A stretch of 64,000 bases of DNA from Lumnitzera littorea. Its lineage: Eukaryota; Streptophyta; Magnoliopsida; Myrtales; Combretaceae. A program made the position numbers and the translations under genes. The notes below the pieces were generated by a model, which was given only the letters and a program-made list of their open reading frames with translations, made no database searches and was not told the DNA's origin. The stretch covers positions 18,560,382 to 18,624,381 of the forward strand of contig JAMXBB010000003.1 in assembly GCA_024138015.1 (NCBI GenBank), in the 5' to 3' direction. Numbering within the stretch: position 1 is the first letter of the stretch; each line of letters begins with the position of its first letter. Shown here piece after piece: positions 49,451 to 62,202 of the stretch.

Positions 49451-52400
49451 TCAAGTACAGGACTAACACTCATCATCCTCCTCAATACTAGAGCGGTAGG
49501 CATGAAGTTGCCTTCTTCGCTTTAGATGACTTCTTCATCGGACAGCTCGACTTGTCCTTCCTCTTTCAGCTCCTCTACTTCTTCATCTGTATTATCAACC
49601 TCTACGATCAATGCCTCGCCTCTGATCACCATCATTCGCCTGTTCGGACATTGAGCAGCCATGTATTCAAATCCTTGGCATTTGAAATACTTGATCTTAT
49701 TCGTCTTCTTCCCTAAACTTTAGCCTTTCTTAAACTTCCTCGAGGGTTCCTTCTCCTTTGCTTAAGTAATCTAAGAAGGTTGAGTCTCAGTGACCTTGCT
49801 CGATTCTGTTCACACAGGTCTGCTGGGAACAGGTCAACTATTGCCAAGACAATTGACGAGTGGTCATAATTTTTCTGTTCGGCACCTTTCTATCCTTTGG
49901 GTGGCTCAAATTGCATCATCGAGCATTCTAACATCCATGGTTTCTAGGACATCTCTAATCTCATACTTCAATCCACCAATGAATCGAGATATAGTTCGAT
50001 CTTCTGGCTCCACAACTTCGCATCGGATTATTAGCATCTGGAACTCTTTAATGTAAGCGTCCACACTTGATGCTCCTTATCTCAGTTCTTATAGTCTCTT
50101 AAAGGCATCTTGCAGATAATAGCTTGACACAAACCTTCTCTACGTAACTCTCTTTATATCATCCCAACTTCTAATCTCTCGTTCTCCTTCCCTTCTTTTG
50201 GTAGCTTACAAGTTCTTCCACCATAAGGCGGCATAACTAGTGAACTCCAACACAGCAAGTTTAACCTTTGCATTGTCAAACACTTAAACTGCTTTTCAAT
50301 CTTGTTTACCCAATCTAAGTAGTCTCCAGCATCACCACTTCTAGAAAAACTTGGGATACACATCCTGAGTCCTTCAACTCTAGGGGCTTGTACATTTCTT
50401 TCGTTAGGCTTGTAGTATTCCTCTGCCTCATCAACTCTGTCTACCTCCTCCTTAATCTCTTCAAGCGCTAACCTTCGTCTAGCATCCTTACCAACTCCTT
50501 CAGCTCGGGGTGGGCGAGTTGGGGCATTAACCAGGCCAAACTGACCATTGCCTTGTTGTTGTTGCTTACATTCTCTAGTGTAGCTATTTCTAACTCGTTA
50601 TCTGTCTTCTTGGATAACAGTTACTAGGCTAGCTACCATGTTGATAAGCCTATCCAAGCAGTCACAGGTAAAAAGCTTCTTTCTTTTCTTACCTTTAGCC
50701 ATGTTGAGTACTACTTTCTTGGTTTCCCAAAGTCTCTTGTACACTTGAATCCAACATTGATGTTTACTTCACAATGACAATTTCTCAATAAACACACAGT
50801 CAACCACACTTTGTTTTGGCGTATCGAAAATAGGGGAAAATAAAGTACAAAACACTTCTCATTACTAAACTTCAAAGCTAACAATAGAATCACTATCATA
50901 CGAGAGCAGTGACAAACTATTAAAAGAACATAATAGCATAATCCATTTTTGAATGTAGCCAAGCTCTGATACTAAGATAATACGGACTCATGGATGAACA
51001 TACGAACCCGATATTACGCTTAACCAAAGGGGTGGGTCCAAGTCGTAAGATGGCTTGAAAAGTAAATAATAGTCAAAGGTTGAGCAGGGGGTTCCCATGC
51101 ACTGACGAAGGATATGACGTACTAATGCTTCACACGAGCTCAGATCACACTTGATATGATGCACAAATATGACTGAAGGTCACTCGTTACTAGTCCACGC
51201 TGGAATTAGCTATATAAGAGTAGCTCAAGGTAAGAGGGACACTTAGCTCGAGAGTAAAAAAAAAAAAAGTTCAATGTATTCTCTGTATTATGATCTCCTT
51301 GACTTTTACAATATGACCGTATTTATATCATCCCGTTATAGCGAATCCTAAGTTACAAAAATTATAAAAGAATGATCCTTATTTGTTAAAAACAAAAAAA
51401 AAAAATTATAAGGAAAATATGAAATCGTGCAAAAGAAAGAATACGGACGTCCTTTGTTAGAAAGGACAATACGGATGTCAGTAAAGGACAATGCGCGCTC
51501 GTTTTTACTGTAATTCTGACAGTATTGTGGTCCAGGTAGGGGTGGACCTCGGTTCAAGCTTGTTTGGCATCAAAAGGGGTTGGATAGTGGTTGGTTTAGG
51601 GATAGCTCACATTGGGGTTGACCTCGGATGGTCGGCTCCTGACAATTCCGCTTAGCTTCGGCATAGTGAAGATTGCTGCATTCAGATTTGGCGCTTGGAC
51701 CATAGTTTAGTAGAGAGTTTAGCTCGGCACGCTGGTTGATCATCTCGGCAACATCTTAGATAATCTGGAGAGCAAAGTAGCTCAGCAAATCGGACTGAGG
51801 CAAACACTATTCCTCGGCGCTTAATTCACCTTGGATAGCTCGGTGGACCATCTAAGAGAGCCCCGAGGCTTAGGAGCGTGTAATCGATCCTTGATCCTTA
51901 TTACCTTCCTTTCTCCCCATGTGCAAGCATAGGCGATGAGAAGTCAATCAAGAGAATCAGAGGTTGGTTGGGTTCCTTAGACACATTGTTGAACTATTTC
52001 ATATGGTTAGAGCGTAAACCTCTCACTAAGCATCCTTGTTGTCAGTGACCAGAAATTTTGGGTCAATGGAGTGGTTGCAAACACAGACCATTTTGTTTAA
52101 ACCCATAGTGTTTTTCTTGAGCATTGGAGCCTAGTTGATTTAGACCAAGCAAGTTGCCAATGTTAACCTTGGCTTGTACTAAGAAGGCTAGGTTAAGAAG
52201 TTGTTGTTTTTTGGTAAGAACCATCCTAAGTAGAACTATCTGGACGTCACCAATTTTAGATGGGTTCTATAGCCGAACTACTTTGACTAGGGCTAATGCT
52301 AAGTTGGTGGAGTATGCAAGTTGTTCTAATGAGGCTTATGCTTAGATAAGGACTAGTCATTAATGATGACTTATTTCCATAAGCCAAGCTATATGAGGTT

Positions 52401-52487
52401 CCTCCTTCCACCTCCCCTCCACCACCCCCACCCCCCTCCCCCCTCCCCCCCTCTGTTTCCCTCTTCTTTTGGAACTATCCTAATGTC
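49451..52487. repeat. Second copy of the 3,037-bp duplication
   Basis: It begins inside the gypsy protease-gag region with the same bases as 46413 and runs through gag, PBS, LTR (50978-51903) and flank to 52487. It therefore shows a gag start (complement of 50700-50702) and a third LTR that probably do not exist in the chromosome. It should be treated as the same locus as 46413-49449. Confidence 0.95.
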
Positions 52488-52885
52488 CTAGTGTATAGGA
52501 TCCTTTATTCCTTAGACTGCCCTAACTCTGGTAAGGGGACATCCTCGAAGCTTATCTAAGAAGGTAAACTCTTCAAATTATTATTTTGCTGCATGTTTCT
52601 ATGTACAGTTAATGCAACTTAGCAACAGCCACATCATTGTAGTTACGCATATGGTTAACAACATTACATTAGAGAGATCTTAGCTATCAAATCTAATTAT
52701 AAGTTATGTAGTGAGATCTAAATAGCCAATTCATTTTCTTCCCTTTTCTGAGCCTATAAATACTCTTTAAAGGCTTCAATTCTTCACTTTTGCACCCAAC
52801 TACTTTCTTTGCACATCACAACAATATTTCATTTAGATTTCTAACAAGTTCTTTGAATTTTCTTCAAATTCTTCATACTGTGACC
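52488..52885 (+). repeat. Promoter/leader of a fossil gag-like element
   Basis: TATAAATA at 52755-52762 is followed by a C/T-rich leader (about 52780-52880) that leads to an ATG at 52886. This fits the promoter and leader of the retroelement whose coding remnant follows. Confidence 0.4.
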
Positions 52886-54400
52886 ATGTCAACCTTAAAT
52901 AATTATGAGTAGGCTTCATTTGAGTCTAAAGTCTAAAGGGAAGCTATTTATTTAGCAATGGCGAAGGGTCCTTCTAACGTATCAGCACCAGGAGGTAGAA
53001 ATAAATAAGGTAACTTGTATCGAGAGCCTATTAAGGGATGTTTATCCCAATGATAAGGAGGACAAAAAATCAACCAAAGACAATTACTTAAGGCTAACCA
53101 TTGACTCGATCCCCAACGGTTACTATAGTATTATTTTAGATAGGGATATAAGTTATTGTTGGAGGAATTACATCATCGGAAATCTGACTAGTATGGAACT
53201 GCATGTACTCGACACGCACGACTAGGTTACTCTAATTTCAAGAAGATGCTTTTATGTTTATGGGAAGTGTTTTGAATTTGAGATGCGACTTCTCTTCACT
53301 GAATTCCTCTAGTATAAGAAGGGGTTGTTCAACTATAGTAGGTTGTACCTTGCCTAAATCCTTCCTAATGGGTAAAGGATTATTAAGGCCTTTCAAGCCC
53401 TTTATGAGTGTTTGATCGTACGACCAACACCATAGCTATTTAGATACCTCTTCTTGTAGAAGAGCAGCCAGGATGGGTAGATGTACCTGCAAAACCATCT
53501 TGACGATAAGTTTGCTTATTAATGTAGACTCCTCCATGAAGCATTGGAAGGAGAAGTTCATAGTTGTGGAGCACTGGAGCTATCCTCCAACATAAGTTTC
53601 TGAACGAGATAGACTCCTCCCATTCATATAAGGGCCGTCGAAACTCTTGGGGCCAATGAAATCGAAGTCGTCTTGGAGATCGAAGCGTCTATGGTATTGA
53701 GGTTCAAATAGATGATTAACTTGAAAGACCTCATCTACAAGTACTTTTCTAAGCAGATCAGTAAATTGTTCCCAAGGGTGGAAAGAGCAATGATGCAAAA
53801 GTGGCTAAGAGGTATCACTTCTTGTTCTCTATCATGTTTGGATCCTTCATTGCATCGAAGCGAGCTAGATGCGTGTAAGCCTTCTGACCATTGTTGTTGA
53901 GTAATGAGGATTCTTCCTTACTTATGCTCGACAAAGTTAAATTGGCATGTAGTCATTTTCCACTCTTGTACTAACCTTCATTTATCCGTCTTGTAGTTAA
54001 GAAGCTAGCCTATAAGGATAAGGGAAATCTCCAAAGCAAAAAAGAGACTTAGAAGGAGGAAAAGAGGTAGGCAGCCTTTGTGAAGGTCCACCCTAGTGGG
54101 AAGACATTAGTCGATCAAACATCTTATAAGCGACATGCAATGGTTTTGGATGCAATCTTGTTGGCTCATCCTACAAAGAAGGAGTTGTCTTCGACTCCTC
54201 CTGAGAGGCAAGAGTCCTCGTTTACCCCAACTAAAGCCTAACTAAAGTAACTGACTCCCAACTAAAGCAAAAGCGAAAGGTTGTAGCGAAGAATAAGGCG
54301 TCTAGGTAGGCATTGAAGAAGGCTTGAGATGACTCCTCCAATAAGTTCGCCAGTTTTGTGATGCTAGACATATAGAAGGACTTTGACGAGGTTTAATTAC
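52886..54400 (+). pseudogene. Fossil gypsy-type gag-like / plant transposon protein gene
   Basis: From the ATG at 52886 one can read short protein-like blocks separated by stops and frameshifts: an N-terminal block with AMAKGPSNVSAPGG (about 52960-53000), then SSMKHWKEKFIVV (about 53530-53570), then a 62-codon block starting MINLKDLIYKYFSKQISKL (53712). A small-residue, KxWKxxFF/IVV-like motif after a hydrophobic stretch is typical of the plant 'putative gypsy-type transposon' domain. Several stops are TAG or TAA where CAG or CAA would keep the frame. There are no pol domains, which suggests a non-autonomous (LARD/TR-GAG-like) element. Confidence 0.5.
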
Positions 54401-55860
54401 TATGAACCCTGTAATCTCGCATAGTTGAACAAACAAGCAATTTAAGGCATAGGTGAAATTAACCTAAATGATTTAAAAATTTATGAATAAATCCAAAATA
54501 TTAGTTAAGACACCTTATAGACTTGAATACTAAAAAATATAATAAAATAATAATATAGCTAAATAGTGTAATTTAATTGTATTACGTATTATTTATTATA
54601 ATCACATAAAATAGACTCCATAGTTCTGAAACTTTTAGAGATAAATTATATGTATAATAAAATTATTATGTGACATAAAATAACATGTAAAATATACATA
54701 TATATGTCATACGTAATTATTACGTATATATATACACTCGTGATTAACTAAAATACTAGAATAATTGTATTTTAGGCCAAATAAGCTAAGTAAATTTATT
54801 AAAAAATTTAACAATTCCAAAAAACAACAAAGGCAGCTACATTATATTCATTATAGGCATGTGTAAAGGAAATGGCCATGTTAATAAATTGGAGAGTTTG
54901 ATCATATAATTAAGATAATATTTAAGTTTGAGATTTAGAGAAAAGAGAAATTAATTCATTTTACACTCCCAAGTCTCCAAAAAATCAAGAAAACATCTCT
55001 ACAATATTTCATATGCAAACTCATATTTAGCAAAAAATAAGGTGGGAATTTGAAAGTTGAAGAAGGGAAATTCGGAAATTATGCAAAAATCAGGTACCAT
55101 CTAAGATGGATAGAATTCATATGGATAGGGAGATGCTAGGGACAATCGGCCACCATTAGGTGATAGTGAACCTACTGTCTAGGCTGGTCGACAAAGGTAG
55201 AGCTACCACTGATAGTTGGAGCTCAAGATTCTGATGGGTATCCTTTTTTATCCGATTTTTCCAAAATTATTAAAAATATAAAAATTGCCTAGAAAATTTT
55301 AGAAAAATGTATTCCTACATATTTTCATGTATGGAATTCATTAAAAATATTGTTATGTAAAAATTTAATAACTACAGTACATGTTCTTAAGAAATCAACA
55401 AAACCAAACATATTTGATATCGAAATAAAAAGGTCTAACAATGTAGTTTTGCCTTCAAATTTTTTCTATAAACTACCCTATATTGATATTGAATTGCTAT
55501 AAAGAAATCTCTCATAAAACTATTTTCTAAATTTTTATTTGATTTTTAAGCCCTAAAATATGTTTTAAAATAGTGGTTTTGGTGAAAATAACCTCTTTTT
55601 CCTAAGAACCATACTTAGATTTTGAGTTTGGGTGATTCGTGGAGTAATGATTGTATATTGGAGTTGCTGGATTGGAGTTTGCAAATAGGAGTTGTGAACT
55701 TTGGGAGCATATGATATTATACGTTGAGTTTTATAATATGTACTCTTATGAATGGGTGTTGTTATGTGGCATAAATGAAGCTTTGGTGAAATAGTAGAGT
55801 GTCTTGGTGTTGAATATATTGTTAATGTGTTTTTGGTAGTTAGTTTTAGGAAGGGAATGT
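54401..55860. other. Gene-free AT-rich DNA
   Basis: Very AT-rich, with TA-alternating patches near 54700-54740. The 99-codon minus-strand frame at 55565-55864 is Thr/Ile/Tyr-rich with no family features, and I do not call it a gene. Confidence 0.5.
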
Positions 55861-55879
55861 ACAAATCTAATTATTATGA

Positions 55880-56475
55880 AAAGTGCAAGTAAGGTCAAAC
55901 GGTGACTCAAAAGGTTATTAAGTAAAAAATTCTATTAAGACCCAACTCAAAAGCTAAGTCAAATGAAGTTCTTGTGAGGAAATTGGAACAAGAGAAACTT
56001 AAAGGCAGAGTCAGAGGGTAAACTCTTGAGGAATTCAAAGTTGACTAAAGTCAAGGGATAGCTTAGAGGATATTTTACAAAGAGATCTAAAAGTTGAGTA
56101 AACTATACGATTGGTTCAAAAGGTATCTTAGGGGGTACTTAAAGTGAAAATATACTAGTGTAAGCACTAAGAAGTTGTTTCAGAAGGTAATTTATAGGAA
56201 ATCTTGAGTAGTTATCAAACTCAAAGATTGATTTAGAGGACAATCCGATTAAAACCTTAACTTTGATATAGCTTACAGGATAACTTAGAAGCTTTCCAGT
56301 TTAAGAACTTCAAAGCTGATCTAGTTCAAAAACTAGCTCAGAGAGTGTTTATGGAATAATCTTAAGTATTTACTAACCTTAGAGATTGACACAAAGGTTA
56401 AATTGGTTGTGAACCTCAATACCCATACGATGCAAAGGGTAACTTAAAGGCTTATCTAATTGAATATGCTGAAAG
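55880..56475 (+). repeat. Degenerate tandem array inside an old LTR
   Basis: Units of roughly 50-60 bp repeat the pattern TCAAAAGGTA, TTAGAGGAT, CTTGAGTA and AACTCAAAG with heavy divergence. At 58963 the text resumes with similar words (GACTCAGGATGTAACTCCAAAGG), so the array and the sequence after 58962 are probably one older LTR split by the Tat/Ogre-like insertion. Confidence 0.4.
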
Positions 56476-56626
56476 TATTGTTGAGCCCTATTTTGGTTTT
56501 CTTAATTTAACTTATATTAAGCCAAATTCACTTAATATAAATTACTCGACATTAAATTAAAAAAATATTTTTTAAAAAATAAAAAAAAAAATTGGAGTCG
56601 CCAACTAATTTAATTAGTAAAAAGTA

Positions 56627-56660
56627 AAATTAGGGTTTTTAGGTGAAAAAACCCTAATTT
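56627..56660. repeat. Perfect 14-bp hairpin in the Tat/Ogre-like LTR
   Basis: AAATTAGGGTTTTT (56627-56640) and AAAAACCCTAATTT (56647-56660) are exact complements around a 6-nt loop. It lies near the 3' end of the LTR, where RNA 3'-end signals are expected. Confidence 0.7.
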
Positions 56661-58740
56661 GACCACTGACTTGTGGATTTTTTGAGAAAATGATTTTTAG
56701 AAAATTAAATAAGACAAAACCAAGTTCGAAGACTAATCTATTAAGATTAAGTCACTATATAAAAACCAAAGAAAAATTAATAGGTTTTTGTTTTTATAAT
56801 TTTCTAAAAAAATATTAAAATATACTTAAAAATACAAAAGCTAGCTCAAGTGACTTTTTCCATTTTTATTATTATGAATTTTAAAAAAAAAAAAGGAATT
56901 TTTTTTCTTTTTTTATACGGTTGTCTCGAAGGTGCATATGTACCCGTTAGTTAGGATTAAATCGGTTGTAGTTATCTTTTTATAAAATATTTAGTAGGTG
57001 AATTCTTTTATTTCAAAAACCGAGCCGAGTTTACATTTATTTATCAATTTATTATTATTTAAAAAAAAACCTGAGAAATCTAATTTTTCTGAATAAAAGA
57101 AAACCCTAACTAACTAAATCTTTTTATGAAAAGTTTCGGTTAAGATTTTTATTTTTTTTTTAAACCACTACATGTAAAAAAATATATCTTTTTTAAATTT
57201 TAACTATAAGATATATTGAAGAGATGATCTAGATATGTATCTTTATACGTATCATTTCCAAATCTTAACTACTAAATACATATCTCAACCATAAAATACG
57301 TATCTCATAGATATACTTATTTAAAAAAAAAAACAGAATTTAACTAAAAATCGGGATTATCTAAAAATTAAGCAAACAATATGGACAAAAAAAAAACCTA
57401 CACTAAAATAAAAAACAGGTTAGTAAAATAATTGAACTAAAAAAATAAATAAAATAAATGAAATAATTTTACCTACATGTCGCATCCGATCGTGCGTCGT
57501 GATCCTCTGGGTGTTGTGCTCAAGTTCGTATCGGGATGGTGCTTGCTGGTCGTTGAAGAGTCGTGCGTAGCAACGTTGGTATGGCAGTGGGCTTTCAACC
57601 TTGTGAATTGAATAAGGAAATTGAGTGCTTGTGATTGAGGATGTGTCAATGCTGTGGTGTGTCCGTGTGTAAATGTGAATTGGCTGTGTGTCAAGCTTCA
57701 AATGAGTGGACAAGCGTGGCTAGGTGATGTGTTTTCATAGGAGTGCTCGGAGTGGACATATTGGATTGCAGGAGGGGAATAGTGTTATCAACTACTATCC
57801 AGGCGTTGCATAAGGGTGTGGGGTTTTGCTTGGTTTTTGGCTAGGGGCAATTGAGTGGATTGGGGCGTAAGGATTGGAGCGTGGGAAGTGAATGGACTTC
57901 GTGGACGTCGGTGTGGAACTTTGGCAGTAAGGATTGTGCAATTGAGGGGGCATGGCAATGTGGATTCCACGTGCTGATGCTGTTAGGCATTTGGAGTTCA
58001 ATTGTGCAGCAAGGTGATTATAGACTTCGGTCAGATTCGGACGTCAGGCCATGGGGCATTGAAAATTGGATTGTGTCAGTGTTTGCTCAGGGCATTGGCG
58101 TGGAGCTGAACTTCGATTGATTTGTAGCTCGCGCTGTATTGAAGTGGTCAAGAAATTAGATTGCTGGAGATGGACTTTGAATAAGGGCGTTGACTTGCAT
58201 TGGTCAATCGGAGTGTGGCTCGGATAGGGTGGTATGGAATTGGATGGTTAGGGAATTGACTATGTTGGTGATTGATTAGATCAAGCGAGTCAACTTTGTT
58301 ATGTTTTGTGAATTGTGGCAGTATAGGTGAATTTTGTTTGGAGAATTGTAAACTAAAAAAAATGATCTCAACGTTGTGTACCGACTAACTATTTATAAAC
58401 TTAAAATCAAATCTTTTATATCGTTTTAATTATAGATTTGATCGAATGATAAAAAAAAAAATACGATAATAATTCCTTAATATTCGACTAATTTTTAGAT
58501 ACCCTTTTTTACTGTGGGCTTTCTATTTTCGAAGGCTCGATTCGATCCAATTTGATTCTAGCCTAATAATTTATTTAATAAATCCTAAGTCTATTATAGA
58601 CTAATATAAATTAGATAAAAATCTACTTAAAATCGGATTGGACCAAAATTATTTTAATAAAGCCCAATTCTCCAACGACTTAAAATTTATGAAATTAATC
58701 ATATACCATTATTCAGTTTGATCTTAAATGATCCAATATA

Positions 58741-58837
58741 ACTCGACTCAATACGGTTCAACTTGATACAATTTGACTTGATACGGTTACTTGATATAAT
58801 TCAATACGACTCGACTGGATACGATTCGACTCGACTC
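58741..58837. repeat. Degenerate short tandem repeat (ACTTGATACGGTT type)
   Basis: Units of 13-21 bp repeat ACTCGACT, CTTGATACA and TTGATACGGTT several times. The repeat lies within the U3 part of the Tat/Ogre-like LTR, upstream of its TATA box. Confidence 0.55.
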
Positions 58838-58962
58838 TTTTTTTTTATATTTTATATTTTTTTTCTTTTAATTTTCGTTTTTTTTATTATTTTCTTTTTT
58901 TTTTATTTATTAACCTAGTCAACTAAAATAAAACGAAAAATGACAAAAATAAGGTGTCTACA

Positions 58963-60286
58963 GACATCATGACTCAGGATGTAACTCCAAAGGTAATAAA
59001 GAATAAAGTATTGGATCACGATAAATATTGAAGGATCACTAACAAAGATAAGTTAGCAAGTGTAGTTAGTGAGCGATTGAGTTTCAAGTAAGTAAGATCA
59101 GTGTTTCGCTATACTTTAAAGTATTGTTTAAGAATACTTGGATACCTTAGTATATGTTTTGTTTATGGTTATAAGTTAGTTATCTGTATGTATACAACAT
59201 GTGTGTAAGAATATGGTTGTGCTATTATGCGTGCTGGACTTATGTATTGATTGTTTCATGTTAGTACTTGTTTTGGATTGTTTGAAATTGCTTGGTCACC
59301 CTAAAAGCAATTTAACATACACTCGACTTAACTGTTAACCTGACTTGCATCACAATCTAATAAGGAAAACAATTAAGGTTCTTAAACCAAACACAGACTT
59401 TTTGATGAGGATAGCAGAAATGATTATTTTCTTACTCTTAGTCAAACTAAGTGATAAGAGAGGAGATCACGGCAAGGTTGAGGACAATGGTTCAAAGTGA
59501 AGTCTTTGGCAAAGTATGTTTCTCCATTGCACAAGCTCTAATTTGGTTCCAATTTGTGAAGTGCATGGTATCAAACTCCTCAAAACCCATATTAGAGCAA
59601 ACATTATTTCTTTAATCTCATGATGATCGGTTAACATCATGCGATGATATTTGCTTGAATATACATTGCATCTAATTAACCTTGCTTAAAAACTCTGGTT
59701 GCTTGATGTTAGATATGTACTATTGTCTTGTCTCGCTTATTAAGCAAGTTTTCGCCCATTCCTTATAACTGTTTTACAGGTTTCTAGTAAACTCACCAAT
59801 ATTACACCAAGTTCCAGAAGACTGGAGAATAGGGTCGGGGAGTGAGATTCAAGATTAATGGATTTTGTTCTTAATTATTTGTCAAGTTTACTAATTTGTA
59901 TAGAAACTAATAGGGTCTCTATTAGCAATCCTCTAGTTTTCAACTATGGATACCGTTGTTATGCTCTATAAACCTATGACCTTTTGTAAACCCTTTATTA
60001 ATTACTGTATTTTCTCATATCAACTTACTTTTAGAGTCTTTATTAAAATTGAGATTTTATACTCTAAATGATTTTTAATGCTTAAATTTTCTTGGTCATT
60101 GAAGCCACAAGTATATGAAGATATTTTGAAAAATTACAGCATTGTTTAATATCTAATAGATTCAGAATTGGATGGCGCCTTATATAAGCTATACCTACAT
60201 AAACGGCTCAAGTGGCTAGCTTCTAACTTAGGTTAATTTACACGGCAAGACTGTTATAATTCTTTGGTTTAGGGTGTAATAGTTTT
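58963..60286 (+). repeat. Right part of an older LTR ending at a PBS
   Basis: This continues the array left of the Tat/Ogre-like LTR. It ends GGTTTAGGGTGTAATAG just before a primer-binding-site-like stretch. GGGTCGGGGAGTGA near 59832 also recalls gypsy LTR ends. No coding capacity. Confidence 0.4.
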
Positions 60287-60291
60287 GGATG

Positions 60292-60308
60292 ATATCAGAG
60301 CATGGTCC
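60292..60308 (+). other. Primer-binding-site-like sequence (tRNA-iMet type)
   Basis: GATATCAGAGCATGGTC matches the plant PBS TGGTATCAGAGCATGGT with few changes. It follows the LTR-like end directly, so plus-strand internal sequence of an old element should follow (60310-62202). Confidence 0.6.
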
Positions 60309-62202
60309 TTTGTAATCTATTTAAAGCGTAACTTTTATGAACTAACCTTGCGAAGTCATAACTAAAGGGAATTAGAATACTTTAAGAACATTGAGAGTTA
60401 GTGAAATTAAACAGGACGTAAAAGATTTAGGGGGAAATTGCAAAAAAAAAACCCCTAAACTTTGACTTAGGTGTAAATTGACCCTCTGAACTTTTAAAGT
60501 AAGGTTTTTAACCCCCTAAACTTTCATAAATTGGTAAATAACTCCTTTAAACTTTAATTTTGGTATGTAAACACTCTCTAAACTTTGATTTTGATGTATA
60601 AACATCCCCTAAATTTTGATTTTCGTGTATAGGGGATGGTTACACATCAAAATCAAAGCTTAAGGGTCATTAGGATTGTTTTAGGGGGTTAAAAACCTCA
60701 CTTTGAATGTTCAGTAGTTTAATCCACACCTAAGTTAAAGTTAAGGGTTTTTTTTTTTTTTTTGTTTTTACATTTTCCTCAAGATTTAAACTTGTTAGGC
60801 CATATATAAGTCATTTATGTATAAGATCATATATGGTATAAAGCAATATAAAGCAATAGGTAATGTTAATCTAACATTTGTTATGCTTACTTTTGAATTC
60901 TAAACCATTGATTTATTTGTGTTTAGAGACGATAATGGATGGTGAAGAGTCTATAGATTATAAGAGTTAACTGTTGGAATTGCCTTAAGTTGAGTGGATT
61001 TGGTTCTATCTTATGTACTAATGAAATTATATGAGGTTTGTATATGTATTGATTAAATTATCTTGTAAATGTTGGGTGATTAGGAGTACTAGAGGATGAG
61101 AGGAAATTTGTATTATTATGGCTACAATGGAGAAAGCACTATTTGATAAATAAGAAGGATAAGATCATAATAGTTTCAATGATATAATTTCTAACATTAT
61201 TGTTGGAAGTAGTCGAGATGGTAATGTTTTTTATGATATAGGAGCACTTAGTGAAGCTTAGTTGATAATGGTCTGTTTAGTTCTCATAATTATATTACAT
61301 ATTTAGATGGTACTCATTAAGTTTAGATAATTGATGATCATACTCTCGTTATACTAAATATAAAGATTGATGAGTTCTTAAGAACCATGGAATTAAGTAA
61401 TAATAAATTATTTGTTGTGCTATTGCATTATTTGTAGAATTGAATAATATACAATTTGAGAAGCATGGGAGATTGATAGTAATTGATAAGAAATATGTTG
61501 TCATCAAAATGAAATATAGGGTGTAGATTGATTAAGTTCATGATAGTAAGTAGAGCATAATTTAGCTTAGAGGATACAGCAAAATCTTATTCAAAGGATT
61601 AAGGTAAACTTACAAACTAAGCTGTGTGGTATAATAAAGCTAATTAGAGAAGGTTCTATATCCCGGATAAGATCGTAGATACATAGTACAAATTTAAACA
61701 AGAATCCGAATAAGACTCTGACCTTAATCTAGATGTCGTAACAACTAAAGATAAGGCAAAGGATAAACGAGTATAAAATACAAGAGGAAGCCAGTTCCTA
61801 GATAAAACCTTAGGTGGAGATTTCCACCAAAATTTAAATAAGATGTCATGTGGAAACCAAGGTAGTAAATTAAGAAAAGGGACTTAGTATTAAAAATAAC
61901 AATGACAATAATAGAATATGTGAAGTTGCATCTTGAAACACAAGAATGTATGATGATTACATTTGGATTTCGAAATTGGAAATGATAAGGTGAAGGTGAG
62001 TAGACATAGAATTGATTTTTACGAGAAGTTATGTTGATCTTAAAGAGATCGATAAATTGTAAAGTAAAAAATTAGTAGAATAAAGTAACTTTTAGTGATT
62101 CCGCTTCTTAAATAATAATATAGACTAAAAACTTGAATATCATTAACATGTTTAAGTTAGAATTTATAAAATGAACTCTTGTTGTTTTGAAGTATTTAGT
62201 AT
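60309..62202 (+). pseudogene. Unreadable internal region of the older LTR element
   Basis: This lies downstream of the PBS and is interrupted by a foldback MITE (60430-60780). It is A-rich and stop-filled. I could not identify any gag or pol motif. The right side is cut by the next LTR at 62203. Confidence 0.35.
60430..60780. mobile_element. Foldback MITE with perfect 8-bp target duplication
   Basis: The left arm begins GGGGGAAATTGC, then CCCCTAAACTTTGACTTAGG. The right arm is its reverse complement over roughly 150 bp, ending TTTTCCTC. AAGATTTA flanks both sides (60422-60429 and 60781-60788). An 8-bp TSD fits hAT-type transposition. It has no coding capacity and belongs to the same family as 26636-26930. 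Confidence 0.8.

Larger units (their letters stand above)
56479..58962 (-). mobile_element. Tat/Ogre-like LTR (probable solo LTR)
   Basis: On the minus strand it begins TGTAGACACCTTATTTTTG (ending at 58962) and appears to end GGGCTCAACA (56479), giving TG...CA ends and about 2.48 kb. A TATA box (TATAAATAG, complement of about 58389-58397) lies about 570 bp from the start. The motif TTGGCGACTCC (complement of about 56593-56603), common in long plant gypsy LTRs, lies near the 3' end. No internal coding region is attached on either side, so a solo LTR is likely. The flanking bases do not show a clean target duplication. Confidence 0.5.

Noticed and set aside
46413..52487. A genuine recent 3-kb segmental duplication
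   Set aside because: It cannot be excluded from sequence alone, but the N exactly at the junction, the identity and the disturbed bases at the end of copy 1 point to an assembly overlap.
56627..56660. Interstitial telomere repeat
   Set aside because: There is only one telomere-like word on each hairpin arm and no tandem TTTAGGG array.
57420..58120. Overlapping open frames on both strands (60-97 codons)
   Set aside because: They lie in the GC-richer leader part of the Tat/Ogre-like LTR. They have no domain and mirror each other across strands.
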